Of a stretch of DNA of 64,000 nt, positions 19,701 through 29,207 are shown in pieces. How positions within the stretch are numbered: position 1 is the stretch's first letter; each line of letters begins with the position of its first letter. The notes beneath the pieces were generated by a model. It was not told the DNA's origin. It saw only the letters and a program-made list of their open reading frames with translations, and did no database searches. A program made the translations under genes and the position numbers. The stretch spans positions 434,001-498,000 of the forward strand of contig BROI01000004.1 of NCBI GenBank assembly GCA_027923505.1, in the 5' to 3' direction. The DNA is from Mayamaea pseudoterrestris. Taxonomy: Eukaryota > Bacillariophyta > Bacillariophyceae > Sellaphorales > Sellaphoraceae.

Positions 19701-22496
19701 CGAGATTCGGGTTCGCCAGGTCATTGCTGGGTTTTGCTGATTAAATTCGTAATCATGATACTGAACGTCCTCGCGACGAAATCGCTGGGATGGCGCACTC
19801 CAACGGAAGTTGCGTTCGGAAATTTGCCGGATATTTCGCCTTTGTTACATTTCAAGTGGTGGGAACCGGTCACGTTTGAGGCGCAGGGGAGTTTTCCCTC
19901 GGCGGTACGATCTGGCAACGGCCGATTTGTGGGCATCGCAGAGAATAGCGGTCCGCACATGACTTTTCTCGTTCTGACGGACGATACGCTTCAGGCGATT
20001 CCGCGCTCCAACGTGGTCTCGCGCAGCTACTTGTTACCACGAGAGTTGCCTTCCTTCCCTGAGTCTGGAGGGGAGATTTCTGAAGAAGCTACACGCGCAA
20101 GCGAGCGAAATTTTGAAACTCCAGATCTCGCGACAGGACGCTACCATAGCACGAATGCGACAGAAAGTAGTCACGACAACTACGAAGGAAACGACGACGA
20201 AACGATTCCGATGGCGAACCACGCCAACGTACCAGCGAAGTTCTTCAGAAGGGCTGAGCAAGAATCAGGGAATAAATGCCCTCTGTTCTCTCCAAGCGAA
20301 CTCATCGGACGCACGTTCGTAAGGGAACACGAAAACGGTCAGAAAATGCGAGCGACTGTATGCGAATATATCGAAGTACGCGATAACGAGCTACTCGAAA
20401 CGACGAAAGGTTTCCTAATCCAAATGGGAGAGGAGCCAGCGAAAGACTTAATAAGTTACAACGAACTGTCGGATTTAATCGAACGACAGATGGACGAAGA
20501 TATACGAAACGATCCGGCGACTCAGTGGGTATTCACGAAGGTAATCGGACACGAGCTTAATTTGAAACCGAACGATCCGACATACAAAGGAAGTTCAAGT
20601 AACGTTCTCGTCGAATGGACTGACGGAACGACGACGTGGGAGCCTCTCGCGATCATGAAGAAGGACGATCCGATAACGATCGCAGAGTATGGACTCAAGC
20701 ACGGCTTACTCGACAAGCCAGGATGGAAGCAGCTGGAGCATTACACTCGGAAGCGAAAGAAGTTTCGACAGATGGTAACAGCGGCGAAACGAAAATCGAA
20801 AGCAAACGGCGTACGCTACAAATTCGGCGTAAGGTTGCCGCGCAATTATAAAGATGCGAAAGCTCTCGACGAGATCAACGGCAACACGCTGTGGACGGAT
20901 GCGATTCGAACGGAATTAAATCAGATAAATGATTACCACACGTTCGCAGATCAAGGAGTCGGTAAGGTTATGCCGGCGCCGTGGAAACGAATAAACGTGC
21001 ACATGATATTCGATGTCAAGCACGATTTGCGACGGAAAGCACGACTCGTTGCAGGAGGACATATGACAGAGCCGCCGAAGGATTCAGTTTACTCGGGCGT
21101 TGTGTCATTGCGAAGTCTACGAATGGTAGCGATGTTAGCGGAACTCAACGGTCTGGAACTGTGGGCAGCTGACGTCGGCAACGCATACTTGGAAGCGAAA
21201 ACGAAAGAGAAGGTTTATATCGTGGCAGGTCCGGAGTTCGGGGAGCTCGAGGGTCACACGCTCACGATCGTGAAGGCATTATACGGTCTTCGCACGTCAG
21301 GCGCACGCTGGCACGAGCACTTTGCAGACACGCTCCGCGACATTGGCTTCACGCCGTGTATCGCAGAACCGGACGTGTGGATGCGCGATAAAGGCACGCA
21401 CTACGAATACGTTTGTGTGTATGTCGACGATTTAGCGATAGCGATGAAGAATCCGAAGGAACTAACGGATCTTTTAATTGAGAACTACAACTACAAGTTG
21501 AAGGGCGTCGGCCCATTGGCATATCATTTGGGCGCAGACGTTTGGCGAGACGACGACGGCGTACTCTGCTTCGGAGCGAAGAAGTACGTCACAAGACTAC
21601 TAGCGAACTACAAAGAAATGTTCGGCGAGGAACCGCGACCGCAGACAAGTCCACTACGCGACGGCGATCATCCGGAACTCGACGAAACGAAAGAACTTGA
21701 CGACGACGGAATTGCGAAGTATCAATCGATAATTGGTGCGTTGCAATGGGCAGTAAGTTTATGTCGATTCGACATTCACTGCGCTGTCATGACTATGGGG
21801 AGATTCCGAGCTGCGCCACGAGCGGGGCACTTGGAACGGTTGAAGCATATTTGCGGATACTTACGACGATACCCGGATGGAGCGATTCGATTCAACGTTT
21901 CGATTCCAACGGACGAGCGATACGCGACAGTTGACAAGATGGATTGGGATTACAGTGTGTACGGCAAGATCTGCGAAGAGCTTCCGTGGAACATGCCCAC
22001 GCCGCGCGGCAAGGCGGTGCGAATGTCAACGTTCGAAGATGCGAACCTGTACCACGATTACACGACGGGACGGGCAGCGATGGGCATGCTACACATGTTG
22101 AATGGAACAGTCGTTGATTGGTTTTCGAAACGCCAAGCGACGGTCGAGACGGCGACGTACGGCTCGGAGTTTGTAGCAGCGAGAGTGAGCACGGAGCAGA
22201 TCATGGATCTTCGCTTCACGCTACGCATGTTGGGAGTTCCGCTCGACGGACCTTCATGGATGTTTGGAGACAACAAGTCGGTAACGCAAAGCAGCAACCT
22301 ACCGCACTCTAGTCTGACGAAGCGACACAATGCACTGGCATTTCACCGTGTACGCGAAGCGATTGCGGCGGGAATTATTAATTTCAACCACATCATGGGA
22401 ACGACAAACCCGGCGGATGTACTTACCAAGTTTCTTCCACGGGCTACGGCAAGCAAGCACTTAAAGAACCTGCTCTTCAAGGAATCTAACTATTAG
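16704..22496 (+). CDS. Ty1/copia gag-pol polyprotein (fossil/mobile element protein)
   Basis: A single frame of 1930 codons from the ATG at 16704. Order of parts: gag-like region (~1-480, acidic and Lys-rich, ending in a Gly-rich linker), aspartic protease with an Asp-Ser-Gly motif (~612), integrase core with SDNAK (~948) followed by a Glu at spacing expected for DDE, a short chromo-like stretch ending near EWTDGTTTWEPL (~1303-1315), reverse transcriptase with YVDD (~1572), and RNase H near the C-terminus with the TKRHNALAFHRVREAI and NPADVLTK motifs typical of copia. I see no CCHC zinc knuckle in gag. This order (integrase before reverse transcriptase) defines Ty1/copia. The frame looks whole; activity cannot be judged from sequence. 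Confidence 0.95.
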   Translation: MAETRAQKDAAFAHVYEENVGVFQDPQFKELFDELGVESLTQLIEMEYDDFATKWNVTTTTTTTTDDGDNVTQETSEHSLTKMKQRTITNAIEWYLAQESPDIKTWSQLTTETLATFVTARAKERVQARNIASVGSGSGAKPPAKESETESKKDESKDSTLTNEGDESKPDSADKVPPTSVDVDTKQSPTSVLDLGDDEDDEKYSDQFTKSIKFSAKDCKEMKLDSSWKQWISELKVIATLHDFHEVFDDDYDPKEKGPKEQKAYAKKNVFVYRIFLTHCRTPSASLAVQQFKKTMDGREVYQRLRTRYEEGATAHIEKERARTELQGMRLTEKWSRPTIEFLALFYKKVIWLLEMDAEALTGLQRYDMLRDAFSEHTGFSASLAGFDGMIAIKKHMGQHDSEDNFAQLYAHLEECCIKYDKKHPSTTKTKRTINQAQSSGTKGGGGGNGGATPSGLSAERFAAIMKKPHASVKDEVWLEMKFDQRKQLKDKRATAPKTPENGWRPRNQRGTATTQTQVNAAHQERHATESVANDHASVPGTINIQPGNSGMSVQTAARSVLQANNASTTTQQVTGSLTTDNTGRGTFSFNMHRRMRVNRAHYERINEGALIDSGANGGLCGGDMLVVSETNAEVDVTGIDDHIVPALKIGTAAGLAKTLSGETILLLCHQYALKRDGPTIHCPNQLRAMGHRVDDIPTMFGGTQRITTNIGGYVLPLAIRDGLVYLDVTKPTFDDLDKYPTVIMTSDVPWDPTVYDVEHAHDDFDERDHDYGSFDERFDDDGITHRNRHTPTRTGDELDVLINRCVRHAQFSRVNLRKLRSKEPDYNALRPYLGWVPTERVQQTLRHTEAWYHLSEHPRLPFRHLTKSRFPAANVQRLRELFATDTIHSDTPALDDGILGHGGATKMQLFVGRESFYTRGYPMKSESEMSNALEDFIREVGAPNGLLSDNAKSETGKAVRDLCRMYNIPQVTTEPGHPEQNPCERHTSHIKPMMENLQRDSGSPGHCWVLLIKFVIMILNVLATKSLGWRTPTEVAFGNLPDISPLLHFKWWEPVTFEAQGSFPSAVRSGNGRFVGIAENSGPHMTFLVLTDDTLQAIPRSNVVSRSYLLPRELPSFPESGGEISEEATRASERNFETPDLATGRYHSTNATESSHDNYEGNDDETIPMANHANVPAKFFRRAEQESGNKCPLFSPSELIGRTFVREHENGQKMRATVCEYIEVRDNELLETTKGFLIQMGEEPAKDLISYNELSDLIERQMDEDIRNDPATQWVFTKVIGHELNLKPNDPTYKGSSSNVLVEWTDGTTTWEPLAIMKKDDPITIAEYGLKHGLLDKPGWKQLEHYTRKRKKFRQMVTAAKRKSKANGVRYKFGVRLPRNYKDAKALDEINGNTLWTDAIRTELNQINDYHTFADQGVGKVMPAPWKRINVHMIFDVKHDLRRKARLVAGGHMTEPPKDSVYSGVVSLRSLRMVAMLAELNGLELWAADVGNAYLEAKTKEKVYIVAGPEFGELEGHTLTIVKALYGLRTSGARWHEHFADTLRDIGFTPCIAEPDVWMRDKGTHYEYVCVYVDDLAIAMKNPKELTDLLIENYNYKLKGVGPLAYHLGADVWRDDDGVLCFGAKKYVTRLLANYKEMFGEEPRPQTSPLRDGDHPELDETKELDDDGIAKYQSIIGALQWAVSLCRFDIHCAVMTMGRFRAAPRAGHLERLKHICGYLRRYPDGAIRFNVSIPTDERYATVDKMDWDYSVYGKICEELPWNMPTPRGKAVRMSTFEDANLYHDYTTGRAAMGMLHMLNGTVVDWFSKRQATVETATYGSEFVAARVSTEQIMDLRFTLRMLGVPLDGPSWMFGDNKSVTQSSNLPHSSLTKRHNALAFHRVREAIAAGIINFNHIMGTTNPADVLTKFLPRATASKHLKNLLFKESNY

Positions 22497-22513
22497 GTAT
22501 GACTTGAGGGGAG

Positions 22514-22826
22514 TTGCAGGATGCGAACGAAAACAGCGAAAATCGGGCAAGTCACACCGAATGTCCGATAGGGTGACACAGCGGCACTCGCGGCTCACCA
22601 CAGCCTCACGATCGCGTGATGCGTGGCAGCGACGGCTTCGAAGCGATTCAACGAGTATATTGCTGAAACTAGTGCGATATAGAGTAGAAACAAGCAGACT
22701 TACTAAGCTTGAAGAGTTAAGAAAGCGATTTATTCGTCTCTCGTATTGTAGCAACTGCAAGCTTGGATTGGCCATCCAAGGACAGCTACAAGCGAAAGGT
22801 GCAACGATTTGATTTACAAGTTACAA
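22514..22826 (+). repeat. 3' LTR of the Ty1/copia element
   Basis: 313 bp, same length as the 5' LTR with one difference noticed by eye. It follows the purine tract directly and is followed by the TCAT target duplicate and resumed satellite. Confidence 0.95.
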
Positions 22827-25800
22827 TCATGGGATGGGAATGATTTTGGTGACAACTTGTCACCAGTCTCAGCCCGCAGATGCTGGGACATTCAAACGCC
22901 CCTACAGCAAGCCCTGTAGGTGCCCAAAATACACCAGAATGGTGCCAACATCATTTATTAAGCTGCGCTACAAGATGGAAGGCTCAGCCGGTGTCTCGGG
23001 GGATGGCAATGTATTTGGTGACAACTTGTCACCAATCTCAGCCTGCAGATGCCGTGACATTCAAACGCCCCTACAGCAAGCCCTGTAGGTGCCCAAAGTA
23101 CACCAGAATGGTGCCAACATCATTATTCAGGCTGCGCTACAAGATGGTAGGCTTGGCTGGTGTCTCAGGGGATGGCAATGTATTTGGTGACAACTTGTCA
23201 CCAGTCTCAGCCCGCAGATGCCGTGACATTCAAACGCCCCCTACAGCAAGCCCTGTAGGTGCCCAAAATACACCAGAATGGTGCCAACATCATTTATTAA
23301 GCTGCGCTACAAGATGGAAGGCTCAGCCGGTGTCTCGGGGGATGGCAATGTATTTGGTGACAACTTGTCACCAATCTCAGCCCGCAGATGCCATGACATT
23401 CAAACACCCCTACAGCAAGCCCTGTAGGTGCCCAAAATACACCAGAATTGTGCCAACATCATAATTCAGGCTGCGCTACAAGATCGTAGGCTCGGCTGGT
23501 GTCTCAGGGGATGGCAATGTATTTGGTGACAACTTGTCACCAGTCTCAGCCCGCAGATGCCGGGACATTCAAACGCCCCTACAGCAAGCCCTGTAGGTGC
23601 CCAAAATACACCAGAATGGTGCCAACATCATTTAATAAGCTGCGCTACAAGATGGAAGGCTCAGCCGGTGTCTCGGGGGATGGCAATGTATTTGGTGACA
23701 ACTTGTCACCAATCTCAGCCTGCAGATGCCGTGACATTCAAACACCCCAACAGCAAGCCCTGTAGGTGCCCAAAGTACACCAGAATGGTGCCAACATCAT
23801 TATTCAGGCTGCGCTACAAGATGGTAGGCTTGGCTGGTGTCTCAGGGGATGGCAATGTATTTGGTGACAACTTGTCACCAGTCTCAGCCCGCAGATGCCG
23901 TGACATTCAAACGCCCCTACAGCAAGCCCTGTAGGTGCCCAAAATACACCAGAATGGTGCCAACATCATTATTCAGGCTGCGCTACAAGATGGTAGGCTT
24001 GGCTGGTGTCTCAGGGGATGGCAATGTATTTGGTGACAACTTGTCACCAGTCTCAGCCCGCAGATGCCGTGACATTCAAACGCCCCTACAGCAAGCCCTG
24101 TAGGTGCCCAAAATACACCAGAATGGTGCCAACATCATAATTCAGGCTGCGCTACAAGATGGTAGGCTTGGCTGGTGTCTCAGGGGATGGCAATGTATTT
24201 GGTGACAACTTGTCACCAGTCTCAGCCTGCAGATGCCATGACATTCAAACGCCCCTACAGCAAGCCCTGTAGGTGCCCAAAATACACCAGAATGGTGCCA
24301 ACATCATTATTCAGGCTGCGCTACAAGATGGTAGGCTTGGCTGGTGTCTCAGGGGATGGCAATGTATTTGGTGACAACTTGTCACCAGTCTCAGCCTGCA
24401 GATGCCGTGACAGTCAAACATGCCTACAGCAAGCCCTGTAGGTGCCCAAAATACACCAAAATGGTGCCAACATAATTATTCAGGCTGCACTACAAGATGG
24501 TATGCTTGGCTGGTGTCTCAGGGGATGGCAATGCATTTGGTGACAACTTGTCACCAGTCTCAGCCCGCAGATGCCGTGACATTTAAACGCCCCTACAGCA
24601 AGCCCTGTAGGTGCCCAAAATACACCAGAATGGTGCCAACATCATTATTCAGGCTGCGCTACAAGATGGTAGGCTTGGCTGGTGTCTCAGGGGATGGCAA
24701 TGTATTTGGTGACAACTTGTCACCAGTCTCAGCTCGCAGATGCCGTGACATTCAAACGCCCCTACAGCAAGCCCTGTAGGTGCCCAAAATACACCAGAAT
24801 GGTGCCAGCATCATTATTCAGGCTGCGCTACAAGATGGCAGGCTTGGCTGGTGTCTCAGGGGATGGCAATGTATTTGGTGACAACTTGTCACCAGTCTCA
24901 GCCCGCAGATGCCGTGACATTCAAACGCCCCTACAGCAAGCCCTGTAGGTGCCCAAAATACACCAGAATGGTGCCAACATCATTATTCAGGCTGCGCTAA
25001 AAGATGGTAGGCTTGGCTGGTGTCTCAGGGGATGGCAATGTATTTGGTGACAACTTGTCACCAGTCTCAGCCTGCAGATGCCGTGACATTCAAACGCCCC
25101 TACAGCAAGCCCTGTAGGTGCCCAAAATACACCAGAATGGTGCCAACATCATTATTCAGGCTGCGCTACAAGATGGTAGGCTTGGCTGGTGTCTCAGGGG
25201 ATGGCAATGTATTTGGTGACAACTTGTCACCAGTCTCAGCCCGCAGATGCCGGGACATTCAAACGCCCCTACAGCAAGCCCTGTAGGTGCCCAAAATACA
25301 CCAGAATGGTGCCAACATCATTATTCAGGCTGCGCTACAAGATGGTAGGCTTGGATGGTGTCTCAGGGGATGGCAATGTATTTGGTGACAACTTGTCACC
25401 AGTCTCAGCCCGCAGATGCCGTGACATTCAAACGCCCCTACAGCAAGCCCTGTAGGTGCTAAACCAGAATGGTACCAACATCATTAATCAGGCTGCGCTA
25501 AAAGATGGCAGGCTTGGCTGGTGTCTCAGGGGATGGCAATGTATTTGGTGACAACTTGTCACCAGTCTCAGCTGGCAGATGCCGTGACATTCAAACGCCC
25601 CTACAGCAAGCCCTGTAGGTGCCTAAAATACACCAGAATGGTGCCAACATCATTATTCAGGCTGCGCTACAAGATGGTAGGCTTGGCTGGTGTCTCAGGG
25701 GATGGCAATGTATTTGGTGACAACTTGTCACCAGTCTCAGCCCGCAGATGCCGGGACATTCAAACGCCCCTACAGCAAGCCCTGTAGGTGCCCAAAATAC

Positions 25801-26957
25801 ACCAATATGGTGCCAACATCATTATTCAGGCTGCGCTACAAGATGGCAGGCTTGGCTGGTGTCTCAGGGGATGGCAATGTATTTGGTGACAACTTGTCAC
25901 CAGTCTCAGCCCGCAGATGCCGTGACATTCAAATGCCCCTACAGCAAGCCCTGTAGGTGCCCAAAATACACCAGAATGGTGCCAACATCATTATTGGGTC
26001 TGCGCTACAAGATGGCAGGCTTGGCTGGTGTCTCAGGGGATGGCAATGTATTTGGTGACAAGTTGTCACCAGTCTCAGCCCGCAGATGCCGTGACATTCA
26101 AACGCCCCTACAGCAAGCCCTGTAGGTGCCCAAAATACACCAGAATGGTGCCAACATAATTATTCAAGTTGCGCTACAAGATGGTAGGCTTGGCTGGTGT
26201 CTCAGGGGATGGCAATGTATTTGGTGACAACTTGTCACCAGTCTCAGCCCGCAGATGCCGTGACATTCAAACGCCCCTACAGCAAGCCCTGTAGGTGCCC
26301 AAAATACACCAGAATGGTGCCAACATCATTATTCAGGCTGCTCTACAAGATGGTAGGCTTGGCTGGTGTCTCAGGGGATGGCAATGTATTTGGTGACAAC
26401 TTGTCACCAGTCTCAGCCCGCAGATGCCGTGACATTCAAACGCCCCTACAGCAAGCCATGTAGGTGCCCAAAATACACCAGAATGGTGCCAACATCATTA
26501 TTCAGGCTGCGCTACAAGATGGTAGGCTTGGCTGGTTTCTCAGGGGATGGCAATGTATTTGGTGACAACTTGTCACCAGTCTCAGCCCGCAGATGCCAGG
26601 ACATTCAAACGTCCCTACAGCAAGCCCTGTAGGTGCCCAAAGTACACCAGAATGGTGCCAACATCATTATTCAAGCTGCGCTACAAGATGGAAGGCTCAG
26701 CCGGTGTCTTGGGGGATGGCAAGGTATTTGGTGACAACTTGTCACCAGTCTCAGCCGGCAGATGCCATGACATTCAAACGCCCCTACAGCAAGCCCTGTA
26801 GGTGCCCAAAATACACCAGAATTGTGCCAACATCATTATTCAGGCTGCGCTACAAGATGGTATGCTTAGCTGGTGTATCAGGGGATGGCAATGTATTTGG
26901 TGACAAGTTGTCACCAGTCTCAGCCCGCACATGCCGTGACATTCAAACGCCCACCCA
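22827..26957 (+). repeat. 169-bp tandem satellite array, right part (~24 units)
   Basis: Continues the left array in the same orientation and with the same consensus. Just right of the element a variant with a TCATTTATTA stretch and a GATGGAAGGCTCAGCC stretch recurs at about 22951, 23290 and 23628, i.e. every two units (339 and 338 bp); the same variant occurs left of the element near 15352. Another marked variant (GCTAAACCAGAATGGTACCA) is found at 25458 and at 14481, about 26 units apart once the retrotransposon is subtracted. The last unit breaks off near 26957 into unrelated sequence. Confidence 0.97.
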
Positions 26958-27140
26958 CCTCCAAGGAGTGTTAGCAAAACAACAACACTTTCAATGAATG
27001 ACACCCCTTCCATACCCAACTCACAGCTCCAGCTGGAGCCATCTGACCCTGCATGGTGTGCTAAACTTACTGGTGTCATAAGTCAAATGCATCTATCATT
27101 GTGCCAGCAACAATGGCATACTCTCATACAATGAAGATAC
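26958..27140. other. junction between satellite and the phosphoesterase 3' end
   Basis: 183 bp of non-repetitive sequence following the last partial satellite unit. No gene or element recognised. Confidence 0.5.
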
Positions 27141-29018
27141 CTATTTTAGCTTTAAAGCATAGTTCCAACAGTCATATTCCTTGCCAGTGGACATAAGAAA
27201 GGATCCATCTTTGAGCGCAGCTTTCGTCCACCAAGGACTCTTGTCCCCTCCAATTTGAGGTGGGAGGTGGAGTCCGGCAGCAGCAGTACCAACAACAAAA
27301 TCGGCTGGCAGGTCTTGATATAAACCACAGGTCTCAAAACTTGTTCCATCTGACATGACTCCATGGGAGAAAACATCTAACACTCGGGATGTTCGTTGCG
27401 ATTGCTCAATCAAGACCTCCGTCACTGCGGTGTTGCCTCTGCCACTTCTCGCCGTTCCTCGGCCAAAGTTATGTCGTGATGAATTAGCGCAATCACCTGA
27501 TTCATTGAGCCACTTTGTATCGCCCGAGTAGCTAGTGTCGGCGCATACAATGAATGCAGGAGTAGCATCTCCGGGAATGTCCACGCGTATTGTGTTTGGC
27601 ATATCCCCTTGCGGTTGATGCCCAGAACAAATTAGTTTAATATCAGCTCGCTGGAAAAAGTCACGAACATGATTTACGTAGCGATGGTTGTTGCTATTCG
27701 TATCGTCAAAGAACCGACGGGGCATGCCATCCGAGGTCCAGCCTTGGTAAACTATCGTTGGGTTGTTCCCCCTTGGCCCTCCAGGAAGACCTCCCATGCC
27801 GTATTGAACAAGGTTTGAATATGATGAATACGGGCGATATCCACCGTTGATGGCCCACAGTGGGTCATCAGATCGGGCTTCAATATTCTTCCATGCATCG
27901 ACGCTATCGTGCAAGAATTTATTCAAGCCAGCAAACCACTCATAAATAGTATCGCAGCGTGCTTGTAAACCAGTTGGTAGCCAAGGCATGGCAAAAGTCA
28001 TGTCGCTCCATATACTCTCACTGGCATCACCGTAAGCTTCAATGACTCCTGGTGTCAAGGGAAGAGCTCCGTGAATAAAGAGTGCATCGCCCAGCTTGAC
28101 TGCCAACTCTGCCTGTGACAGGTATCGGCTCATTTCGCCCGTAACGGGATCCGTGCTCCTCTTGTACGACTCAACAACGTCCAAGTCAGAAACAGCATCG
28201 CTCTGACCCATTGCGTATCGCTCTTCTTCCAGTTCACATCTTCTATATTCAAAAGCTCTCGGACTACCCATGGTGTCGCGTAGCATCCACTGCAGCCGCT
28301 TCACTGGATCAGTGGACAGCCACAAACCACTGTTCGGATCACCCTCTCGTCCCGTTCCCGCCAGCCAGTACACTCCTTGATGTGGAGGCGCCGCAATATC
28401 ATTGAGACTTCCCAACTCTTGGTGCATGCGCATCTTGTTCACGTCGCGGTTGCCAACGACCAAATGCACGCGATCAACGTAGCGCTCCTTGAGGCTCAGC
28501 AGTTGCCGCATGACGTATAGATCGGACCCACCTTGATCCCAGGCGTCACCTCCAAAGACGAGCATGTCTCTGTCGTTGATAAAGTCAATGCAGTGATCAT
28601 ATGGAAATAATGCAGTTGAAGTTTGATCGACATCACATTCTGAAATTGGTCGAAAGGTGAGCACGCGAGACTGCTTCACGAAGCGAGTTAGGTAGTCGCG
28701 ATCGCCTTCCACGTCAGTCAGATATGATACAAATCGAGATGAATGTGGCTCCTTTTGTATTGTGAGATTCTCGTCATTGTATGTAGAGTGTAAGCGTTCA
28801 TGGCGACGAGTCGTTGTCGTCGATCGAACTGCTAGTGATGGCCGCTTCATGAGTCGTCGGCTCGCCACGAAAGAAAGCTGCCCGCATCGACTTAATGAAG
28901 CGGCGACTGGCGCAGCCATTACACAAACGATTAAGAAGAGCACACGCATGTATTGCCAAGATCGGCCGCAGAAGGAAGTAGTGATCGTTCCATCGATCGC
29001 CCATCGCGCGTCGGCCAT
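27141..29018 (-). CDS. calcineurin-like metallophosphoesterase with N-terminal signal/anchor
   Basis: A single exon of 625 aa from the ATG at 29018; an internal ATG at 28949 would start directly at a hydrophobic signal (MRVLFLIVCVMAAPVAAS). The phosphoesterase fold is shown by YLTDVEGDRDYL (motif I), then VFGGDAWDQGGSD (GD motif), LVVGNRDVNKMRM (GNRD replacing GNHE), and later a SGHQPQGD motif (GHxP) and a downstream histidine-containing region. These motifs bind a two-metal centre that hydrolyses phosphoesters. Motif I has Asp-Val-Glu where most relatives have Asp-X-His, so one metal ligand is exchanged, as in a subgroup of this superfamily. The signal suggests an organelle, secretory or plastid location; there is no Phe at the expected cleavage site. 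Substrate unknown. Confidence 0.85.
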   Translation of the reverse strand: MADARWAIDGTITTSFCGRSWQYMRVLFLIVCVMAAPVAASLSRCGQLSFVASRRLMKRPSLAVRSTTTTRRHERLHSTYNDENLTIQKEPHSSRFVSYLTDVEGDRDYLTRFVKQSRVLTFRPISECDVDQTSTALFPYDHCIDFINDRDMLVFGGDAWDQGGSDLYVMRQLLSLKERYVDRVHLVVGNRDVNKMRMHQELGSLNDIAAPPHQGVYWLAGTGREGDPNSGLWLSTDPVKRLQWMLRDTMGSPRAFEYRRCELEEERYAMGQSDAVSDLDVVESYKRSTDPVTGEMSRYLSQAELAVKLGDALFIHGALPLTPGVIEAYGDASESIWSDMTFAMPWLPTGLQARCDTIYEWFAGLNKFLHDSVDAWKNIEARSDDPLWAINGGYRPYSSYSNLVQYGMGGLPGGPRGNNPTIVYQGWTSDGMPRRFFDDTNSNNHRYVNHVRDFFQRADIKLICSGHQPQGDMPNTIRVDIPGDATPAFIVCADTSYSGDTKWLNESGDCANSSRHNFGRGTARSGRGNTAVTEVLIEQSQRTSRVLDVFSHGVMSDGTSFETCGLYQDLPADFVVGTAAAGLHLPPQIGGDKSPWWTKAALKDGSFLMSTGKEYDCWNYALKLK

Positions 29019-29207
29019 GATGGTAGACGTCTCAGCGGTTCACAAACTAATGTCTTTTCAGTGCCGCCGGTCAAGAATTTCCGACGCTCTCGTCGTCACT
29101 CGATGGCAGCATCACAAACCTCATTCTCACACAAAGTTTGACGGAATCTCGAGGATACTATCCAGATTCAGTAGCACATAGTAGTAGCAAAGCAACGCAA
29201 CAGCAAT
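29019..29207. promoter_or_regulatory. 189-bp divergent promoter region (phosphoesterase / AMP deaminase)
   Basis: The two start codons (29018 minus, 29208 plus) are only 189 bp apart, so both upstream regions overlap. No specific element identified. Confidence 0.6.

Larger units (their letters stand above)
16240..22830 (+). mobile_element. apparently whole, recent Ty1/copia LTR retrotransposon inside the satellite
   Basis: Two 313-bp LTRs (16244-16556 and 22514-22826) start TTGCAGG and end TTACAA, and I count one difference between them, so the insertion is young. The satellite sequence TCAT is duplicated at both edges (16240-16243 and 22827-22830), giving a 4-bp target duplication. A purine tract GAGGGGAG (22506-22513) directly precedes the 3' LTR as a polypurine primer. 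The internal region holds one long gag-pol frame. The flanking satellite reads continuously across the insertion when compared with 15200-15300, which confirms that it landed in an existing array. Family: Ty1/copia (Pseudoviridae), of the single-ORF type reported from diatoms. Confidence 0.95.

Noticed and set aside
9577-26957. CRISPR-like or phage-like repeat array
   Set aside because: Units are contiguous without variable spacers, and all context is eukaryotic with introns.
22834-26997. Similar repeated ORFs up to 194 codons right of the retrotransposon
   Set aside because: Same artefact; the longer ones result from small indels between units.
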